Assembly (NCBI GenBank): GCA_035943995.1
Contig: DASZBS010000083.1
Location: forward strand, 32,977 to 96,976
Length of the DNA: 64,000 bases
Direction: 5' to 3'
Source of the DNA: Vulcanimicrobium sp035943995
Lineage (GTDB): Bacteria > Vulcanimicrobiota > Vulcanimicrobiia > Vulcanimicrobiales > Vulcanimicrobiaceae
This document shows positions 60,402 through 64,000 of this stretch, in pieces. The first letter of the stretch is position 1. The number at the start of each line of letters is the position of its first letter. Under the pieces are notes generated by a model. The model had not been told where the DNA came from, did not search any database, and was given only the letters and a program-made list of their open reading frames with translations. A program made the translations under genes and the position numbers.

Positions 60402-61393
60402 TGGCTCTTCTTCGTGAAGACCGCGTCGTCGACGGCGACGTTGGTCTTGTAGTCGGAGTAGGTGCCGTGCGCGACCGCCTTCGCATACGGGATCGCGATC
60501 TCGGCGTTCTGCTCGGCGAGCATCGAATAACCCCCGACCTCCCGGAAGGTCTGGGTCATCGTGATGTGCCCGCCGTTGTAGTAGTCGTAACGGATCGAGT
60601 CGATCGCCCACGCGTTCGGATCGATCAGCACCGTCTCGTGATCGATCATCCCGCGCACGCGCTGGACCAGCTTGAGCTCGACGTCCTTGCGGCCTTGGTA
60701 CTCGTGCTCGCCCTGATAGCTCACCACGAAGCGTTTTTCCCAGTTCGCGGGGTCGCCGACGTCGGCGAACATCTTGTCGAAGCCCTTCGCGAGCGGCGGG
60801 ACCTTGTCGAAGACGACCTCGTAGTTCGAGGGCTTCTTGTAGTAGGTCGAACCGTCGAGGTGCTGGCGGATGAACGGGAACGACGTCATGCGCAGGTCGA
60901 CGTGCATGCGGCCCTGGTAGGAGCTCAGGCTGGGATTGCGCTCCTCGACCCGGGCGAGGATCGCCGCGGGGTCGGTCAGGTGGTCGCTTCCCGCGAACGC
61001 CGGGACGCCGAGGAAGACCAGCGCCCCCGCGACCGCGGCCGCCGTCAGCCGGCCGAGCAGGCCCGCGCGGTGCGGGCGCTCCGGCGGGACGATCGGGAAC
61101 GCGAACACGCGGTCGAGGCCGGCGAGCGCGAGCGCGTCGCGCACGGCAATGCTCCCCGGGGCGACCTCGATCGCGCCGCCGTGCTCTCGCACGCGCCGCA
61201 GGCCGGCGATCAGGGCGGCGACGACGTCGGCCGGCAACTTCTCACCGTCGAGGACGACCGAGAGGCGCGGGCTCGCAAGGTCATGCGCAAGCAGGGCGTC
61301 GACGGCCGCGCCGACCTTCGAACGGGCGGCAGGGTCGTCGGCGTGCAAACGGAGTGCGTCGTGAAGTTGTATGTGTTCCATTGTCCGGCTCAT
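60398..61393 (-). CDS. STAS-like domain fused to a membrane helix and a LolA-like domain
   Basis: A 331-aa protein of three parts. Residues about 5-105 look like an anti-anti-sigma STAS domain: LHDALRLHADDPAARSKVGA, LSVVLDGEKLPADVVAALIA, then REHGGAIEVAPGSIAVRDAL. Residues 112-133 are a membrane segment (RLTAAAVAGALVFLGVPAFA). The rest (RNPSLSSYQGRMHVDLRMTS, KKPSNYEVVFDKVP, IRYDYYNGGHITMTQTF) resembles the LolA/LolB lipoprotein-carrier fold facing the periplasm. Start is uncertain: ATGs at 61411, 61393 and 61381 are possible; the first lies within a dyad element. It is the first gene of the efflux operon. Confidence 0.6.
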   Translation of the reverse strand: MSRTMEHIQLHDALRLHADDPAARSKVGAAVDALLAHDLASPRLSVVLDGEKLPADVVAALIAGLRRVREHGGAIEVAPGSIAVRDALALAGLDRVFAFPIVPPERPHRAGLLGRLTAAAVAGALVFLGVPAFAGSDHLTDPAAILARVEERNPSLSSYQGRMHVDLRMTSFPFIRQHLDGSTYYKKPSNYEVVFDKVPPLAKGFDKMFADVGDPANWEKRFVVSYQGEHEYQGRKDVELKLVQRVRGMIDHETVLIDPNAWAIDSIRYDYYNGGHITMTQTFREVGGYSMLAEQNAEIAIPYAKAVAHGTYSDYKTNVAVDDAVFTKKSQ

Positions 61394-61397
61394 GCGT

Positions 61398-61446
61398 GTA
61401 GGTACTTGCATGATACCGCACGACGCTGGCCCGTGCAAGTACCCAC
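61398..61446. promoter_or_regulatory. Inverted repeat between divergent LolA-like and beta-lactamase-like genes
   Basis: GTAGGTACTTGCATG (61398-61412) and CGTGCAAGTACCCAC (61432-61446) are inverted repeats matching at 13 of 15 positions, 19 nt apart. A further CACTTGCA half-site overlaps the second arm. The placement between two divergent starts suits a shared operator for both directions. Confidence 0.6.
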
Positions 61447-62319
61447 TTGCAGAAAAACGCCGTGCAACGACTCGACCTAGCGCTCCTCGCCCGCGAAGCC
61501 GGGCTCGGCGACGCCCAGATCCACGTCCAAAGCCTGGATCCCGCCGGGTCACAATGGAGCCGAGACGACGGGCGGACGATCTACCCGGCCTCGATGATCA
61601 AGGTGCCGCTCGCCGCCGCTGTGGGCGCGGCGATTCGCGCCGGCCGCCTGCGCTGGGACACCCCGGTCACGGTCGACCCGCGCAACGCGACGCTCAACGA
61701 CGCCCCCTCGCCGATCGAGCCCGGCTACCGCACCACGATCGAAGAGCTGGCGACGTTCATGCTCCAGCGCTCCGACAACGTCGCGACCAACCAGCTCTAC
61801 GACGTCCTCGCCCGCGAGCGCGCGACCGCCGACGTGCACGCGCTGGGCTTCGCGGGCACCGCCTTCCGGCGCAAGCTCTCCGGCGCGCTGCCGCTGATCG
61901 ACGATCCGGAGGCGACGGGCCGCAACACGCTCCCGGCCGCCGAAGCGGCTGAGCTGTTCGTCGCCATCGCGGAGGACCGCATCCCCGAAGCGCTCGCGTT
62001 GCGCCGCATCCTCGCGACGTCGTGGTGGGACGTGAAGCTCTCGCGCGGCCTCGAGCCGGGCGACGCGTTCGCGCACAAGACGGGCGACACCGACGAGGTG
62101 GCGCACGACGGCGGTATCCTGACGCTGCCCGGCGGCGCGCGCTGGGTGATCGTCGCCTTCACCGAGCTGGCGAGCAGCGACGAGCACGACGCGCGCTTCG
62201 GCACGTTCATGCGCGCGCTGCGCCCGTACTTGCTCGGCTCCGGCGGAGCGCCCGCTCCGAAGGAGCGGTCGGCGAGCCGGGGAACCGCGCCTCAACCACA
62301 CCCGAGCAGGAGTGACTAG
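61447..62319 (+). CDS. Class A beta-lactamase-like serine hydrolase without signal peptide
   Basis: A 290-aa Beta-lactamase2-type protein. The catalytic SxxK is ASMIKVPLAAAVG, the SDN loop is FMLQRSDNVATNQLYD, and KTG appears in FAHKTGDTDEVAHDGG. The conserved helix after the omega region (RNTLPAAEAAELFVAI) is also present. The frame begins just after a TGA at 61411-61413 and the first residues (LQKNAVQRLDLALLAREAGL) are not a signal peptide, so export is not evident. Starts at TTG 61447 or GTG 61462. It could be a hydrolase or esterase of cell-wall-like amides; resistance cannot be claimed. Confidence 0.82.
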   Translation: MQKNAVQRLDLALLAREAGLGDAQIHVQSLDPAGSQWSRDDGRTIYPASMIKVPLAAAVGAAIRAGRLRWDTPVTVDPRNATLNDAPSPIEPGYRTTIEELATFMLQRSDNVATNQLYDVLARERATADVHALGFAGTAFRRKLSGALPLIDDPEATGRNTLPAAEAAELFVAIAEDRIPEALALRRILATSWWDVKLSRGLEPGDAFAHKTGDTDEVAHDGGILTLPGGARWVIVAFTELASSDEHDARFGTFMRALRPYLLGSGGAPAPKERSASRGTAPQPHPSRSD

Positions 62320-63456
62320 ATGAACCGAACCACGGTGCCGGCGCTCGCGCTGGTCGCCATCGCCGCGCTCGTCGCACCGTCGGGCGCGGCGTCGAAGGGC
62401 CCCGCGGCCGGCAAGACGGTCCACGTCGGCGTGATCGCCGACGTCACGGGCGCCGCCGGCGTGTACGGCACGCCGCAGAAGAACGCGTACGAGCTCGCCA
62501 ACGAAGACATCAAGTCCGGCAAGATCGACGCGGGCGGCGCGACCCTCACCTTCGACGTGCAAGACGCGGCGACCGATCCCGCGCAGGTCGTCAACCTGAT
62601 GCAGAAGTTCACCAGCGACGCGGGGACGGCGATCGTGCTCGGACCGACGCTCTCGGGCGAAGCGTTCAAGGCGTTCCCGATCGCGGCAAAAGCGAACTTC
62701 CCCGTGATGGGAACGTCGACGACCGCCGAGGGTGTGACGGCCATGGGTCCCACCGTGTACCGCGACGCGCTCGCGGAGTCGCAAGTGATCCCGACGACGG
62801 TGCGGCGCACGCACGAAAAGTGGCACTACAAAACGGCCGCGATCATCTACGGCGACGACAACGCGTTCACCAAGACCGACGGCGACGTGTTCGCGCGCGA
62901 GCTCAAGGGTGCGGGCGTCGACGTCGTGGACACCGAGACGTTCCACATCAAGGACACCGACTTCCAAGCCGCGCTCACGCGCATCGAGTCCAAGAAGCCC
63001 GACGTGATCGCGATCGGCGCGCTGTTCCCCGAAGCGACCAAGATCATCCAGCAGGCCGGCAAGCTCGGCATCAAAGCACACATGATCGGCGGCAACGGCC
63101 TCAACTCACCGGAGATGTACACCGTCGCCGGTCCGTCCGCGCAGGGAACCGTGGTCGGCGCCGCCTGGTACTCGGGCGCGAAGTACCCGTCGAACGTCGA
63201 CTTCGTGAAGCACTACACCGCGAAGTACGGCAAAGGCCCCGACCAGTTCGCCGCCCAGTCGTACGCGGCCGCACAAATCGTCGCAAACCTCGTGGCCCAC
63301 GGCGCCACGACCAAAGACGAGATGGCGAGCGCACTGAAAAACGTCAAGGTCATCCAAACGGTCTTAGGCCCAATCGGCTTCGACGGGAATCGTGACGTAA
63401 AATCGTCGCCGGTGATCCTGTCGATCGTCAAAGGCGGCTTCACCTACTTCCACTGA
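62320..63456 (+). CDS. livJ: Branched-chain amino acid ABC transporter substrate-binding protein
   Basis: Periplasmic-binding protein of the Leu/Ile/Val family, 378 aa, with a signal peptide (MNRTTVPALALVAIAALVAP, then GAASKG). The mature protein reads VHVGVIADVTGAAGVYGTPQ (substrate entrance), GPTLSGEAFKAFPIAAKANF, AAIIYGDDNAFTKTDGDVFA and AHMIGGNGLNSPEMYTVAGP in lobe two. AGGAG lies 12 nt before the ATG. A permease gene of the same type follows, confirming an ABC importer; the ligand may be any amphipathic amino acid or related compound. Confidence 0.92.
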   Translation: MNRTTVPALALVAIAALVAPSGAASKGPAAGKTVHVGVIADVTGAAGVYGTPQKNAYELANEDIKSGKIDAGGATLTFDVQDAATDPAQVVNLMQKFTSDAGTAIVLGPTLSGEAFKAFPIAAKANFPVMGTSTTAEGVTAMGPTVYRDALAESQVIPTTVRRTHEKWHYKTAAIIYGDDNAFTKTDGDVFARELKGAGVDVVDTETFHIKDTDFQAALTRIESKKPDVIAIGALFPEATKIIQQAGKLGIKAHMIGGNGLNSPEMYTVAGPSAQGTVVGAAWYSGAKYPSNVDFVKHYTAKYGKGPDQFAAQSYAAAQIVANLVAHGATTKDEMASALKNVKVIQTVLGPIGFDGNRDVKSSPVILSIVKGGFTYFH

Positions 63457-63474
63457 CGAAACGGAGCGCGTAGC

Positions 63475-64000
63475 GTGATCGCCCAGCAGCTCCTCAACGG
63501 GCTTTTCCTCGGCGCCGTCTACGCGCTCTTTGCCGTCGGGTACACGCTCGTGTTCGGCGTGCTCGACATCTTGAATCTGGCGCACGCGGCGATCTTCACG
63601 GCCGCCGCGTTCGCCGCGTTCTCGCTAGCGGCGGCGGGTTGGCCGCTGCCGCTCGCGTTCCTCGCGGCCGCCGTAGTCGCGGGCCTCATCGGCATCTTGC
63701 TCGACCGCGTCGCGTTCGCGCCGCTGCGCGCGCGCAACGCGGGCACGCTCGTGCCCTTGATCTCGTCGATCGGCGTCGCGATCATCATCGGCGCGATCCT
63801 GCGCGGCATCTACGGCGTCGACGAAAAGCACTTCACGACCGGCGGCCTCGACACCGCGCCGGCGATCCACGTTGGCCCCGTGACGTTCACGACCGTGGAG
63901 ATCGCGATCTTCTTCTCCGCGATCGTGCTGCTGCTCGGCCTGAGCTACGTGCTGCGCGCGACGAGCAGCACGAACATCACGCCGAAGACGATCGCGTCGC
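63475..64000 (+). CDS. livH: Branched-chain amino acid ABC permease, N-terminal part (runs off the window)
   Basis: LivH-type inner-membrane permease. GTG at 63475 with GGAG about 10 nt upstream begins IAQQLLNGLFLGAVYALFAV, then LDILNLAHAAIFTAAAFAAF, LDRVAFAPLRARNAGTLVPL and SSIGVAIIIGAILRGIYGV, the diagnostic LivH order. The visible 175 residues cover about the first half; the EAA-loop lies beyond 64000. It follows livJ by 18 nt, so the transporter genes run off the right edge. Confidence 0.92.
   Translation, partial: MIAQQLLNGLFLGAVYALFAVGYTLVFGVLDILNLAHAAIFTAAAFAAFSLAAAGWPLPLAFLAAAVVAGLIGILLDRVAFAPLRARNAGTLVPLISSIGVAIIIGAILRGIYGVDEKHFTTGGLDTAPAIHVGPVTFTTVEIAIFFSAIVLLLGLSYVLRATSSTNITPKTIAS

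Overview
The window is a high-GC bacterial chromosome segment with very tight gene packing. Many neighbouring genes overlap by ATGA, GTGA or TTGA, and GTG or TTG starts are common. The cell is almost certainly diderm: there is a TolC-type outer-membrane channel, an EmrA/HlyD periplasmic adaptor, lipoproteins and a LolA-like protein. Isoprenoids are made by the MEP pathway (IspD, IspF, IspH). The overall mix (overlapping isoprenoid and lipid genes, zinc-type L28, double-length PMT-like glycosyltransferases, a Tal-Pgi fusion with OpcA, a Gram-positive-type LexA box) would fit an uncultured phylum such as Candidatus Eremiobacterota (WPS-2). That placement is a guess from gene content, not a demonstrated assignment.

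Layout. 1-4077: 3' part of a glutamyl-tRNA synthetase gene (minus) and a divergent LuxR-type ATPase regulator. 4059-11667 (minus): one overlapping operon running fakA, plsX, fakB-like degV, a small membrane protein, hemW, a PIN/TRAM protein, ispD, ispF. Its first half couples fatty-acid kinase to PlsX; its last half makes MEP-pathway intermediates. 11730-12412: a VOC protein divergent from rpmB. 12428-25441 (minus): a second long operon, cmk, plsC, ispH, polyprenyl synthase, giant GT-C protein 2, yebC, PASTA protein, rpe, giant GT-C protein 1, thiL. It links polyprenyl supply to two paralogous membrane glycosyltransferases. 25428-26692: a lower-GC, twice-frameshifted zinc-finger/nuclease gene wedged against cmk. 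26713-36648 (plus): radA, an RraB-domain lipoprotein, an S9 peptidase, a glutamate formimidoyltransferase-like protein and two tandem M16 peptidases. 36658-38656 (minus): dapD and an aminotransferase, probably lysine/DAP synthesis. 38771-47819 (plus): a complete pentose-phosphate operon, tkt, tal-pgi fusion, gnd, zwf, opcA, pgl.

47820-55139 is an accessory region with lower and uneven GC. It holds an interspersed repeat, a frameshifted SEC-C gene whose tail recurs 2.8 kb later, three unknown secreted or membrane proteins, a wrecked serine recombinase, a TetR/MFS efflux pair with a clear operator, a DUF3467-like protein, a transposase remnant, short tandem iteron-like repeats, and a three-gene cassette with an Xre-like regulator. 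The cassette's promoter is overlaid by a perfect Gram-positive LexA box.

55136-61393 (minus) is an efflux operon: a STAS-TM-LolA-like fusion, TetR, EmrA-like adaptor, TolC-like channel and an amidinotransferase. 61447-64000 (plus) has a class A beta-lactamase-like hydrolase without a signal peptide and the start of a branched-chain amino-acid ABC transporter. No rRNA, tRNA or CRISPR array was seen.
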